Shown here: positions 1-29,644 of the stretch, one piece after another
How the letters are laid out: each line of letters begins with the position of its first letter
Position numbering within the stretch: the first letter of the stretch is position 1
Assembly (NCBI RefSeq): GCF_026213295.1
Contig: NC_079419.1
Coordinates: forward strand, 10,794,300-10,858,299
Direction of reading: 5' to 3'
DNA: 64,000 nucleotides
Source: Gadus chalcogrammus
Lineage: Eukaryota > Chordata > Actinopteri > Gadiformes > Gadidae
Translations under genes and position numbers: made by a program
Notes under the pieces: generated by a model
What the model saw: the letters and a program-made list of their open reading frames with translations, nothing else
The model's database searches: none
Told to the model about the DNA's origin: nothing

Positions 1-213
1 GTTCACTAGTGATCAGTAGTAGTTCAGTAGTGATCAGGAGTTCACTAGTGATCAGTAGTAGTTCAGTTGTGATCAGGAGTACACTAGTGATCAGTAGTAG
101 TTCAGTAGTAGTGATCAGGAGTTCACTAGTGATCAGTAGTACTTCATTAGTGATCAGTGCTGGTGCACTCATGATCAGTGGCTCACAAAGTGATCAGCAG
201 TAGTTCACTAGTG
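1..213. repeat. Minisatellite, about 40-bp unit, in ncoa2 intron
   Basis: Imperfect tandem copies built on GTTCACTAGTGATCAGTAGT and variants. The words AGTGATCAG and TAGTAGTTC recur about every 20 bases. The block lies in the intron that precedes the first visible ncoa2 exon. A related GTGATCAGTAGTAGTT stretch appears again at about 13300-13400. Confidence 0.85.
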
Positions 214-341
214 CTCTCTCTCTCTCTCCAGTGAATGGGCGGGGATCAGAAGCAGCCAATAGGAGCAGCCACACCTTCACCTGTCGCATGCAGGTTAGCC
301 CTGTGTGTGCGTTGGCCGCACCGTCCCCCTCCCACCACCAG

Positions 342-10898
<10,557 letters not shown>

Positions 10899-10937
10899 GT
10901 GAGTGAAACTGTTGTTAAGCATAGTTTATACTGCCTT

Positions 10938-11095
10938 CTGATTGGCTGAAGTAGCATGTTTTCTCTGCGTTTCTGATTGGCTGAAGGAGCATGATTGTCT
11001 CCCTGTGTTCTGATTGGCTGAAGGAGAATGTTTGTCTCTCCGTGTTCTGATTGGCTGAAGGAGCATGCTTGTCTCTCTGCGTTCTGCTTGGCTTA
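10938..11095. repeat. Tandem repeat with TTCTGATTGGCTGAAGGAGC
   Basis: Four to five units of about 38 bases, each with TCTGATTGGCTGAA (an inverted CCAAT word), in the presumed 3' UTR just after the stop codon. Confidence 0.85.
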
Positions 11096-11334
11096 GCGTC
11101 GCTCTTTGTTGTACATCGTGTCGATTTCATCTCTGCTTAAGCTGTTTTTCTTCTTTCAGAAAGTCTGCTGACGTCATCTGAGCCACTGAGGTGCCAGCAG
11201 CCAATATCGGGCATGGGAGTCTTCACAGCGCACCGATCAACAAGAGCTATTGCAAACCAATAAACACTGTTCTCTCCACCACCTCAGGCAATCGGGAGAA
11301 GGTGCGGGGAATAACTAAATGACTGGTACCTGGG

Positions 11335-11530
11335 TTATCATCACAGAGCTAACCCACTACAGAATCGTGGTTAGCATCGCAGAGCTAACTCACTATAGAA
11401 CCGTGGTTAGCATCGCAGAGCTAACTCGCTATAGAACCATGGTTAGCATCGCAGTGCTAACCCGCTATAGAACCGTGGATAGCATTGCAGAGCTAACTCG
11501 CCACATAACCGTGGTTAGCATCGCAGAGTC
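11335..11530. repeat. Minisatellite, about 36-bp unit, presumed 3' UTR
   Basis: Five units of GAGCTAACTCGCTATAGAAC followed by CGTGGTTAGCATCGCA. If transcribed it would be part of the ncoa2 3' UTR. Confidence 0.88.
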
Positions 11531-13159
11531 TGATTTTAGTGGTCGTATGAACTGATTTGTTGAAGACAGTTAGAAGTATATGTATAGATTATTTCCGGAT
11601 AATATATCCGTTATAAAGTGCATATTTTATAGTGTGGTAGCTTCAGGCCTTCTGGATGTTCAGAGTTTAATTGATTGGATTTCCTTGGAATTGTGTTGCT
11701 ACAGAAGAGCTTGGACACATACAGAACCCCCCCCCCACACACACACACACACACACAGGGCGGGGCCTCAGACACATACAGCCCCCCCACCCCCACACAG
11801 GGCGGGGCCTCGGACACATAGAGCCCCCCCCACCCCCCCCCTGCTGACTCTGGGTCCAGGAGAAAGCCACTGATTGTCCTGGTGCTAACGACTTGACTCT
11901 ACTGATTAGGTGGTTGATAACTCCATTGATTCTGGTGCTGTAACCGGGGTAGGGACCACCCTGGAACTAAACCCGTCAGGAAACACAAAAGCCAGAGCCT
12001 CAAGCCACAGTGTGTCGTTAGACACACCTTCCAACCCAGGGTGCTTCCCTCTCTCTCTCTTCGTTTCCTTCTCCCTCCCTATTTGTGAGTTGGGCATTGA
12101 ACCAGGCCGACCGACGGCTCACTCAGGGTTCACCTGTTGTTGGTCAAGCAGTGAAGTCCATTCCGTTCATCTTATTGTTATTGGGTTGTTTCTTTCTGTC
12201 TGGTGTGCAGAGTGAAACGAGAAGCAGACTTTTGAATGTTTTAAATCTCTCAGCAGAGTATTCATGACCAAACCTATGCACAACATTTCAATTACGCGTG
12301 TGTAAAATACGTAATACGTTCAGATAATGATTGTTTCCGATTTACATTTTTTACTTAAATAATATATAAGTACAGATTTTTATTAACTTATAGATGGTAT
12401 GTTGACCTGATCAATAACCCACGCTAGTACCTCTCTACCTAGTTAGACCCATGCCTTAGCTTTGCCCTCATTAGCGGTGTGGTTCACTAGGGCAGAAAGC
12501 GATTGTTTCCTCTGTTGGTCTGAACCCTCTGGCCCAGGGCCGCACCCGCTAGGGAGCCTGGGGGGACACTTGCCTCCTGCATTGACCACTCCTACTAACT
12601 ATTGGTTTATCAATCAACCAAGCTTACATTGTGATGTATACATTCTTTGGACTGGCCTCTGACAGTATTAGCTTAGCTTGTCCTAGCTTAGCTTTTCCTA
12701 GCTCGCTAACGACCACATTCCGGTCCCAAACCTTAGCATGGCTGCATCAGCTCTTTAGAGCTCACGAGTGGTAGGTTGAGAGTTGAAGGTACACATTTTG
12801 TGCACACCTGAGATGTAAGTGTTGAGGATTGGATATTTGTATTATAAAACCACCGTTTAACCTCATCACTAATGACTCGAAAAGGCCAGCCTGTTATGTT
12901 TAGCCCCATCACTAATGCCAGCTTGTTATGTTTTGATAGTTTTCTTTACTTCAGTCTTGTTATGGGAATGTGACTAGCTAGCGAACACGTTTCTTGTTTT
13001 GTACATTAGCATTTTATTTTTTCTGGTTTGCCCAGAGATTTTATCGAGTGTACTTAATCACAGTCATGGTTACAGTGGGCGGGGCATCAGCACCAGTTAG
13101 CCTGACGACCGGCCCGGGTATCAGATTATGCTAGCTGACTTGTGATCCATGCCACTGTA

Positions 13160-13165
13160 AATAAA
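13160..13165 (+). terminator. Candidate distal polyadenylation signal of ncoa2
   Basis: AATAAA followed within 15 bases by TTTTTATTG and then GCCTTTGTTTTC. It is the last good signal before the slco5a1 promoter region. Confidence 0.45.
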
Positions 13166-13190
13166 TCTAATTTTTATTGAATGGAAGAGC

Positions 13191-13929
13191 CTTTGTTTTC
13201 ATGCCTGTAAAGGTAAACAGGGAGAGGGGTGTTGGTGTTTACCTTGTTGTTTGTCTATTTCCACATTGTTTCAACCCAATCAATGCCTAATTAAGTGATA
13301 AGTAGTAGTTCCCTTTGTGATCAGTAGTAGTTTCCTTAGTGATTAGTAGTAGTTCCCCTAAGTGATTACTAGAACTTCAGTAGGTGAGTAGTGGAAGTTC
13401 AGTGATTAGAAGTAAATCTGTATACATAGGGCCTTCTTTAGAACTTTAATTTGTACGATTAAAAAATGTATCATCACATATTGACATCTTATATTCAGCA
13501 ATCTCACGCAACCCTTCCTCAGGTCAGACAAGGGTCTCCCACCCCTCAGGTCAGAGCAGTGGGACCTGCACAGAGGTTATCAGAGGGGGCATCTTATTGA
13601 ATACTTCACGTTGTGGGTGCTTTTGTTCAGATCAACGTGACCTTATTTACAAAGATTGTAATTGATTTCCCATATTTAGAGAAGAATCGGAGCATAGGAC
13701 ACAAGGATGAGGAGTGAAAAGCAGCATAAGGAGGGGGGAGATGAATACACGAGGGAGACAGAGGGAGACGCCCGTATGAATAACGAGGAGATGAGCAGCA
13801 GGGTGGAGAGACTAGGACGGGTGCAGCCAGCCTACATGAGGCCTACATGTTCCTACACGACGATCTGACAGACAGACACTATCTGTCAGTTTGACCAACT
13901 AAACGAATGAAAACAAGGCCGGCGGAGGA
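13191..13929. other. Intergenic spacer ncoa2-slco5a1
   Basis: About 740 bases with a short GTGATCAGTAGTAGTTCC repeat (about 13295-13410) and no recognisable exon. In tetrapods PRDM14 lies between these two genes. No zinc-finger or SET coding sequence is visible here. Confidence 0.6.
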
Positions 13930-14110
13930 GAGCGACATGGACCAATGGGAGCAGGCTCTTCCGCTAAGCCCCGCCCAGAGGAGTTAAAGCACCGACCCTC
14001 CGCGGCGGCCGGACGGTCACTGCGGGGATTTGAGACCCTCCAGCCGGCTACAGGATAAACAACACCCCGGTGTTCCGTGTGTCCGCTGCGGAGGACACGA
14101 CGCGGTAGCG
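13930..14110 (+). promoter_or_regulatory. slco5a1: Probable slco5a1 core promoter, GC-rich
   Basis: A CpG-rich patch with a CCAAT box (13942-13946, in GGACCAATGGG) and a GC box (CCCCGCCC, 13969-13976), followed by GC-rich sequence with many CpG. There is no TATA box. It lies about 0.9 kb upstream of the ATG, fitting a CpG-type promoter with a long 5' UTR. Confidence 0.5.
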
Positions 14111-14930
14111 CTGTTGCTGTCGAATGCTCTCATCCCATCGAGATAGAAAAGACGAAGCGTCTCACATCAATGCAAGGTTTGTGAATCTCTTATATCAGTG
14201 ATTCCGTTATTTTCGTGTGCGGAGTTGGCTCGGCTTGCTAGCCGGGGAGGCTGCTAGCACCACGGCTAGCTCCGCGGCTAGCACCCCGGCTAGCTCCGCG
14301 GCTAACAGCCCGGCTAGCTGGGGGCTGTCAACACGGTGTGGACCAGCGGCACTGCGGCACTTCACCACCGCAGGCTCCCGGCCGGCGCTCCACGTCTCAA
14401 GGCTCAGACTGTATCAATGTTCCACGTCTGTTCATTATGTAAAGTCTTTCACGGCAATTAGAACATTAAGTACTGATGGATGTGGCGGTCCAGCCACAAG
14501 GCTCGGTGCTTTGTGCCCTTGACACGGGGAGCGCATCCTCTCATCGCAGTCCAATGACCTCTTGGTTGTGTTGTGTTGTGTCGATGATGCAGGGCCGTCG
14601 GGACGAGGTGGTTTCTCCTCCCAGGGGGACCGACGGGGCCGTCATCTCTGCCCTGAAGAGCGCATGCTGGTCAGCCGTGAGATCAGATGGTGTCGGCAGA
14701 ACAAGAGTGTGGCCCAGAAGATAAAACAAGCGAAGATAAAACAAACCGCATGTTGTTACTCCATCTCACCCAGATAAAGAAACGTCCTCAGACGGCTTCA
14801 CTGAGAACATAGATGAGGTTCCAACCGGACTCGGGAGCGGTTTGATTGTTCATTGTATCGTGAAGTTTTGGCTCGAGAGAAACGCAACGGTTTAATCGTG
14901 TAGTAATTTGTTGGAAAAACCAAAGTGGAA
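14111..14930 (+). other. slco5a1: Probable slco5a1 5' UTR
   Basis: No convincing coding sequence. A short tandem of GGCTAGCTCCGCGGCTAGCA lies at about 14230-14315. A GTTTGTGA donor-like word at about 14178 could mean an untranslated first exon with an intron, which I cannot settle. Confidence 0.4.
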
Positions 14931-23250
<8,320 letters not shown>

Positions 23251-24660
23251 GGGGCCCCGCCAAATTCCTGACCGCACGGCCCCCGGGATTGGCCGACGAC
23301 CGCTCGGCCCCCCTGCTCTGATTGGTGGCCACACCCCCCCATGTAAGGTGTGCCTTTTAACACACACGCACACACACACACACCCACACTCACACCCACA
23401 CACTCACACACAGACACAGGCCTCAGTGTTACTATGGTTACCTCGGGGCCCAGAAGAATCATGTCAGCATCCAGCTTTTTTCTCGCCGCGGTTACGATTG
23501 GGTGTACATTTGTCTGAGTGGACCCTGAACTAGGCAGCAGGACCCGGTACCTGGTCCAGCTCCCCGGGTGGATTACCGGGACCCGGGGAGGACTACCAGG
23601 ACCCGGGACCGTGGACCTCCGTGCCAATGCGGTCTTCAAACTGCCCACTTGCCAAAGCGCCAACTTGGGACTTTGTACCGCATGGATTCTGGGAAAGGAG
23701 GCTAAACGAGAGGACTTCCTGCCAGGGCATCTCCTTTCTACCCCCTTTTCATCCACCAATCACAGCCTGCCGCCCGGTTCTTGGTAATGCTGTCATCTGC
23801 CCGCGGCTACACCCTGAGGGACCTCCCGCGTTGAGACAGAACCACGCCGTCACGTGACCGCAGCACGGCCTCCACACCCCTCAGACCGGCCTGCGGCCAA
23901 TAGGGGCTCAGAAATCCCTGTCCGATTATTATTGGATGGATCAGGTCAGTACCTAGAGTAGACCCGCCTGTCCACTAGGGGGCGCTGGAATCTGCAGACT
24001 GGACGAGGAAACATGGAGGATATTAAAGAGAGGGTTCTCGCCTGTGTGTTAGGATAGAGGTTGTCCAATTCCCTTTGTTTTATCTGAATTTCTCCCTTGC
24101 TGGTAAATACTTTTTGTAAAAACGATAAAGAAACTGACCGGCTCGAGAGATAAATGAGCTCCCCCGCTCCGGGCATTGGGGTGACTGATTCCTCCTTGGA
24201 GGAAATCTCTGTATAAAGGCAATATTGGTGTGCTCTGGCGCCGCCTGCTGGTGGGTTTGGTACAACATGTAAATAAGGGCAGGTCATCCTGTGTCATGAC
24301 GCATCCATCTTGATCTAAACATCAGAGGCCCGTGGAGAAAGGGAGGAGGCCTCATCCATTCAGGTGTGATTAGTTCTGTAGAAATGTTGTGAACCTGAAC
24401 AAACCGTTTTAGACGCGATTTAAAGTGTGCTTATTTTGCAAGCCCGTTTTTTCAAAGTACACGAAGGAGATGGATTTCACCTCGCTCCCAGACGTGTTGG
24501 ATGAGAAGGTGTGGAGGTTGAAGTGGACGTTTGGAACAGATCATATTCAGGGTGAGACCATGTAATGTAGAAATGTGTTTAGTAGAAGCTCATGTGTGAT
24601 TAATTACACTCACTCAATTTACTCTGCTTGAATGTTCACTGTTCAAAATAAACAAACTAA
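23251..24660 (+). other. slco5a1: Probable slco5a1 3' UTR and downstream flank
   Basis: No recognisable coding sequence. A CA-rich patch lies at 23360-23415. AATAAA at 24647-24652 is one possible end. The extent is a guess. Confidence 0.35.
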
Positions 24661-24789
24661 AACTGTTGAGCTACGGAAGGCTAAGGAGATATGCGTAAGA
24701 TTTACTCATCTGTAGCTCATAACATGGCAACAATCCATCAATTCTCGTTAGACCTGACACTAGCGTCCCACACAGCACTAGTTACGCTT

Positions 24790-25175
24790 AAATGGACATG
24801 ACTCTAGCGTGTCTTCATGACTCTAGCGTGTCTTCATGACTCTAGCGTGTCTTCATGACTACCGTGTCTTCAAGACTAGTGTGTTGACATGACTACCGTG
24901 TCTTCATGATTCTAGCGTGTCTTCATGACTACCGTGTCTTCATGACTACCGTGTCTTCATGACTACCGTGTCTTCATGACTAGTGTGTTGACAAGACTAC
25001 CGTGTCTTCATGATTCTAGCGTGTTGTCTTCATGACTCTAGTGTGTTGTCTTCATGACTCTAGCGTGTTGTCTTCATGACTCTAGAATGTTGTCTTCATG
25101 ACTATAGCGTGTTGACATGACTCTAGTGTGTTGACAAGACTAGAGTGTTGTCTTCATGACTTTAGCGTGTTGACG
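24790..25175. repeat. Minisatellite, 18-24-bp TGACTCTAGCGTGTCTTCA
   Basis: About 18 units alternating TGACTCTAGCGTGTCTTCA, TGACTACCGTGTCTTCA and GTGTTGACA variants, in intergenic DNA downstream of slco5a1. Confidence 0.93.
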
Positions 25176-25454
25176 TAGATGTAAGTGACCTGTAGAAAAA
25201 TAGGGTTAGAAGGGCAGATCGTACACATGGTCATTTTAAGGAACGGTGTTTATGGTCTATGGTTTCGCAAAATATCTGCCAACCATAATGGTGGAAAATA
25301 ATAATTATGGTTTCAATGGCATGGCTAGTGCTGAATAGGACAGTAGTAGAGGAGACCTCATCACCTCATCATCATGTGTTCAACTGCAGAGAACAAAGAA
25401 AAAACAAGTTCCGCTCTAACTCACGTCACCACCTACTAACCAATAAATACCACC

Positions 25455-25720
25455 TGCTGAATACCCCAGTACAAACTACTGCACCCACTGGTACAAACTA
25501 CTGCACCACTGGTACAAACTACTGCGCCCACTGGTACAAACTACTGCGCCCACTGGTACAAACTACTGCGCCCACTGGTACAAACTACTGCGCCCACTGG
25601 TACAAACTACTGCGCCCACTGGTACAAACTACTGCGCCCACTGGTACAAACTACTGCGCCCACTGGAACAAACTACTGCGCCCACTGGAACAAACTACTG
25701 AGCTCACTGGTGCGAACTAT
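25455..25720. repeat. Minisatellite, 22-bp TGGTACAAACTACTGCGCCCAC type
   Basis: Twelve or so very uniform units (ACTGGTACAAACTACTGCGC). The uniformity suggests a recent expansion. Confidence 0.95.
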
Positions 25721-26690
25721 CCACGTTTTATTATTTTGAACCCAGGTTAGTTATTCTTGAGCCACACAGCACACCAGTCTACAACATAGTCCAATATGCT
25801 AGCTGACAGGTCCAGGATAGGTCTAGATGACCTGGTTAACAGTGACACATATATACAGTGAAATATATATACTGTGTAACTGATAATGAAACCTGGGCCC
25901 AATATTTAGTACACTGTTGTAAATGTGCTTTTAAACGGCTCTGTTCCCCTGCTAACCTGAAGCATTGTTTAACTTTATACACTATTTGCCCCAAACCCGA
26001 GTTACCTTTCTGCAGGTGAGACCAGAGGCGGCCATTTGGTTCGCCTTCTCAGGCCGAATGTAACGTGAAGCCTCACTTTCACCTCCTATTCTTTTCTTGT
26101 TTTGGTGATCAGTGCTCTCAGAAAAACAGGGTTGGGTTTGGAACAAACACATCGAGGGGTTAATGTCGATAATTTGTGGACACACTGTTAAGCGGCCTCG
26201 GAAAATAAATAAAGCAGTGTTACCGATCTGTGTGGTTCCTTTGGTCTCTGAGCTGATGTCGCTATCCATTTGTATGGTACGCCCACCAGTACGAGTCGTA
26301 AGGTGTTATTCTCCCAGCTTTCTTGCGGCATTCCACAGAGGAACGCCCCCTTTTGGTCGGTCCCACTCGGGATTCTGAGTAGACTGAGTTCAGTGAAGCT
26401 GAAAATTTACGTCACGTTCTCGCTAGAGCAGGTCAAACCTACCAGCGTACCATACAAATGGATATCATCATAAATAACGTGAGACTTATTGTGTGTTCCA
26501 GATGCCTCGTACACCACAAGCATGAGTTGTAAAGTGGGAAATCTCCCAGCTTTCTTGCGGCATTTCACAGAGCCACTCCCCCTTTTGGTCAGTACCACCT
26601 GGTATTCTGAGAGTAGACCGAGTTTAGTGTAACTGACCGTGCGACTCGACAACAAAAATGACTGCTCTCATGAAGCGATGTTTTTCCTTG
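25721..26690. other. Intergenic DNA with an internal direct duplication
   Basis: Two copies of a block with CCCAGCTTTCTTGCGGCATT, then CACAGAG, then CCCCCTTTTGGTC lie at about 26315-26400 and 26547-26640. Nothing coding is visible. Confidence 0.6.
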
Positions 26691-28783
26691 CTTTTAAATG
26701 CAAGAGGGGGGGGGGGGTGTGAGAGGGAGCTTCTCCAAGGAGCCTTCAGAGGTCGGAGCTGGTGTGTGAATTTTGCATGTGAAGTATGTGTAATCATTTC
26801 ATCGTATGCGTATCTGGGAGAGTTGGACGGGAAGGGAGGAGAGGTGTACGGTGGTCGTTCAGAACTTACTGATAATGCCCGCAATGAGGGTCCTATATAT
26901 ATTCTTATCTGCGGGGGAGAACTACATGTTGGGGTGCCTTCCCTCCCATGAGACGCTAGAATTTAACCGGCTGGGGAGTCTTCTGGTCGGTTAGAGCACT
27001 AGCTGGTGGAGCCACCAGGGGGCGCCATTGAGCGTTAACAAATTCTTGATTTTAATCGGACTTGCTGGGAAGCATTGGGACCTTAAGTATCGCTGCATGG
27101 AATTGACGACATGTTTTATATGTAAAGGCGTTGAGCTGACATTGGTCTACTGGTGAACTCCTCGTGGAGCCTCTAGAAGAGGACTGGCTGAAGCTAAAGT
27201 ACAAACCACCAGGAGAGGCTGAGCCAACGCAATAGACGGCACTGCTACAGCTCAACCTTTAGACTCACTGCAGATGATCAACACATTTTATTGTCCAATA
27301 TCATAATTATAGCATTAAAATACTCTGTTAACTGATATGAAAGGTCACAAACTGTATAGTTGAATCATTTAAAATAAGGAGATGCATTTAAGAACACAAA
27401 ATGACAGATTTTTGGGATTTAATCTTTAGTGGCACTATTAACACAAATTAACTTGTCAAATGCTAAGAAAATAACAATCTTCATCCAATCAAAGATACAA
27501 TGAATGCCTCATTTGATTTGACTTTAAAGTATCATTTTCAAATATATAAATTTATAATCAAGTCATGAAATGTAATAATTAATTAGGATCCATGCTAAGG
27601 CAGCATTCTTTAGTGGTAATCACAGAAACAACAACTGAATACATAACTGATAAACCTGTTGATATGTGAATAATATTTAAAGTCCATCTCAGAAGGAAAC
27701 CATTCGTCCTGAATGGTTTCATAGGAGTAGAGCTGTGAGCGTTAACAGGTGCAGTCATCATAAGGCACAGGAGGAATCCATTCTCCTGTGTCTCTCGGCC
27801 CTATTCTCGAGAGACCAGCAGTGACGTATACAACACGTGTCAGAGACTCATTCATGAGTCAGCTAAAGACACTAACCTGCACCAATGACTTTATCATCCA
27901 ACAGACTAAAAGACAATACACATTTAATAATGTCCTGTGTGTATTCATATACATACCCATATATGAATGATTCAATAGTCACAATTGTTGACTGACCCGA
28001 TTCCCCAAAAAATAATTACTCTATTTATAATGCTCTGGCACTCAATCATGTGTTAACCTATAGCTGCAGAGGGCAACACTGTGTTATGTGTTAACCTATC
28101 TGTGACTTTATTTACTGATCTTGTCCCCCAATAACTCTTAGTCTTAACCCTAAATATGAAGATAAAGTGAAAAAGTTAGACAGTTGTCAGCCTGGTTCTG
28201 CAGCCACGTAAAAGTGTCCGTAGAAAGGGACTCGTAATGCAAAGGCTACGCGTAAAGCCGCTCCTCCTTTCCTGTCGGCATATTGGCAGTGAATATGCCG
28301 TATGAACGCCTTTCTCGCTGCGGGTGGGGGCTTGGGTAGAGATGTTGCTGCACTGTTTCCACAGAGACAACGCATCGCATCATGAGCAGTTCTAACTGGA
28401 GAGAAAGTGAAATCCGCGAGCTGCTGATCATGTAAGAGAAGGTGATGTCGTATTAAACAAAGGATAAAAAACAAGTGGTCAGCAAAATAAAGAATGTGTT
28501 GGCGTTTTTGCACTTGTAAATACTCGCGTTTGTAGCCTACACTCAGACTGAACTCATTCTTGCATGCGGGTGTCTTCATTCATAAAAAAAAATAAAGAAT
28601 TATTCTAAAGAGGTCTAGACTCGGAGGTCTTTTACCCCTCCGTTTTACACAGGAAACTTGAGATAAGACGGTGAAATCGCCGGGCATGCCAAGCTTCGAC
28701 CGAACCGGCTTGGCAGTGTGGAAGGGCCTTATGCTGGAGAGATGGCAGTAGTGCGCACCTAAAAAAAAGCAGCCAACCAACAC

Positions 28784-28821
28784 AACACACACACACACAC
28801 ACCACGGCGGGTGCTGACTGA

Positions 28822-28906
<85 letters not shown>
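28784..28906. repeat. (CA)n microsatellite with CACGGCGGGTGCTGACTGAC interruptions
   Basis: CA runs separated by a GC-rich word related to GCGGGTGCTGACTG, which recurs three times between 28800 and 28975. Confidence 0.93.
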
Positions 28907-29395
28907 GGGTGCTGATTGACTGCGCGCCCACACACGCACATCTACACGCACACCATGGCGGGTGCTGACTGCGCAGTGCGCACACACACAAACATCGGTT
29001 CCTAGCCTACTCAGCGTTAGAAGCTAGCTGTAGGCGAAGTAGCCTCATCAGAGACTCTACTTGCGTTAAACAGCAAAGTCTCAGAGCTTCGCGTCTTAAA
29101 TCTTTTGTGGACTTTTGTCAACAGCTCCTGCCTTTCTCTGCGCGCAGTATCACACAAAAATACGTGTGGTCGCCATGGTTATTGTATATAGCCAGGCCAT
29201 AGGGGGGCGGGTTTCATTTAATTTTGCATAGTTTACAATAACTCCCGCTCAGCCCCTCGCAGCTTACGCTTGACCGTGATGAGTGTGTCTTCCGGGAGTA
29301 GTAGCAGGATTTGATGCATTTAAATTCAAAAACGGTTGTGAAAGAAAAAAAAGTTCACTGTATCCGGCCCTTTACCTTTAAGCTAACAGATATGG

Positions 29396-29440
29396 ATATT
29401 CGATATTCTAAAAATATAACTTTTTTAGAATATCGAATAT
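29396..29440. repeat. Perfect hairpin, 19-bp arms, 7-nt loop
   Basis: ATATTCGATATTCTAAAAA (29396-29414) is exactly complementary to 29422-29440, with TATAACT between. It lies near the right end of the hAT-like insertion in unit 1. Confidence 0.92.
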
Positions 29441-29644
29441 ATAACTTCTTGCGGGCCAGTTATGGCCCACGGGCCGCCAGTTGCCGACCCCTGCTGTAGA
29501 AGGTAACACTGTATTTATAACACTGCATCATGTGTTAAACTATAGCTGTAGAAGGCAACACAGTGTTAATAACACTGCATCATGTGTTAACCCTTTAGCT
29601 CTAGAGGTTAACACTGTGTTTATAACACTGCATCATGTGTTGAC

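Larger units (their letters stand above)
10899..13190 (+). other. ncoa2: Probable ncoa2 3' UTR
   Basis: No coding exon is recognisable after the TGA at 10896-10898. AATAAA lies at 11259-11264 (proximal) and at 13160-13165, the latter followed by T-rich sequence. p160 coactivators commonly have multi-kilobase 3' UTRs, so the distal site is a good candidate end. The stretch contains two tandem arrays (below) and a C-rich/CA patch at 11728-11845. Extent is inferred, not shown. Confidence 0.55.
26700..29640 (-). other. 3' flank of TRIM copy 1 (duplication unit 1)
   Basis: Blocks here recur near the other TRIM copies. GGAGCCTTCAGAG...TGTGAAGTATGTG (26740-26790) matches 43018-43080. The 26840-27260 block matches 46880-47290. 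AGACTAAAAGACAATACACA at about 27903 recurs at about 33679 and 44119, and a close version lies at about 48166. TAACCTATAGCTG..AGAGGGTAACACTGTG repeats lead up to the gene. Between about 28130 and 29495 there is sequence not seen in the other units, ending in a hAT-like end (GGGCCGCCAGTTGCCGACCC). Confidence 0.7.

Noticed and set aside
24790..25720. Regularly spaced repeats that could suggest a CRISPR array
   Set aside because: Units are head-to-tail without unique spacers, and the DNA is vertebrate.
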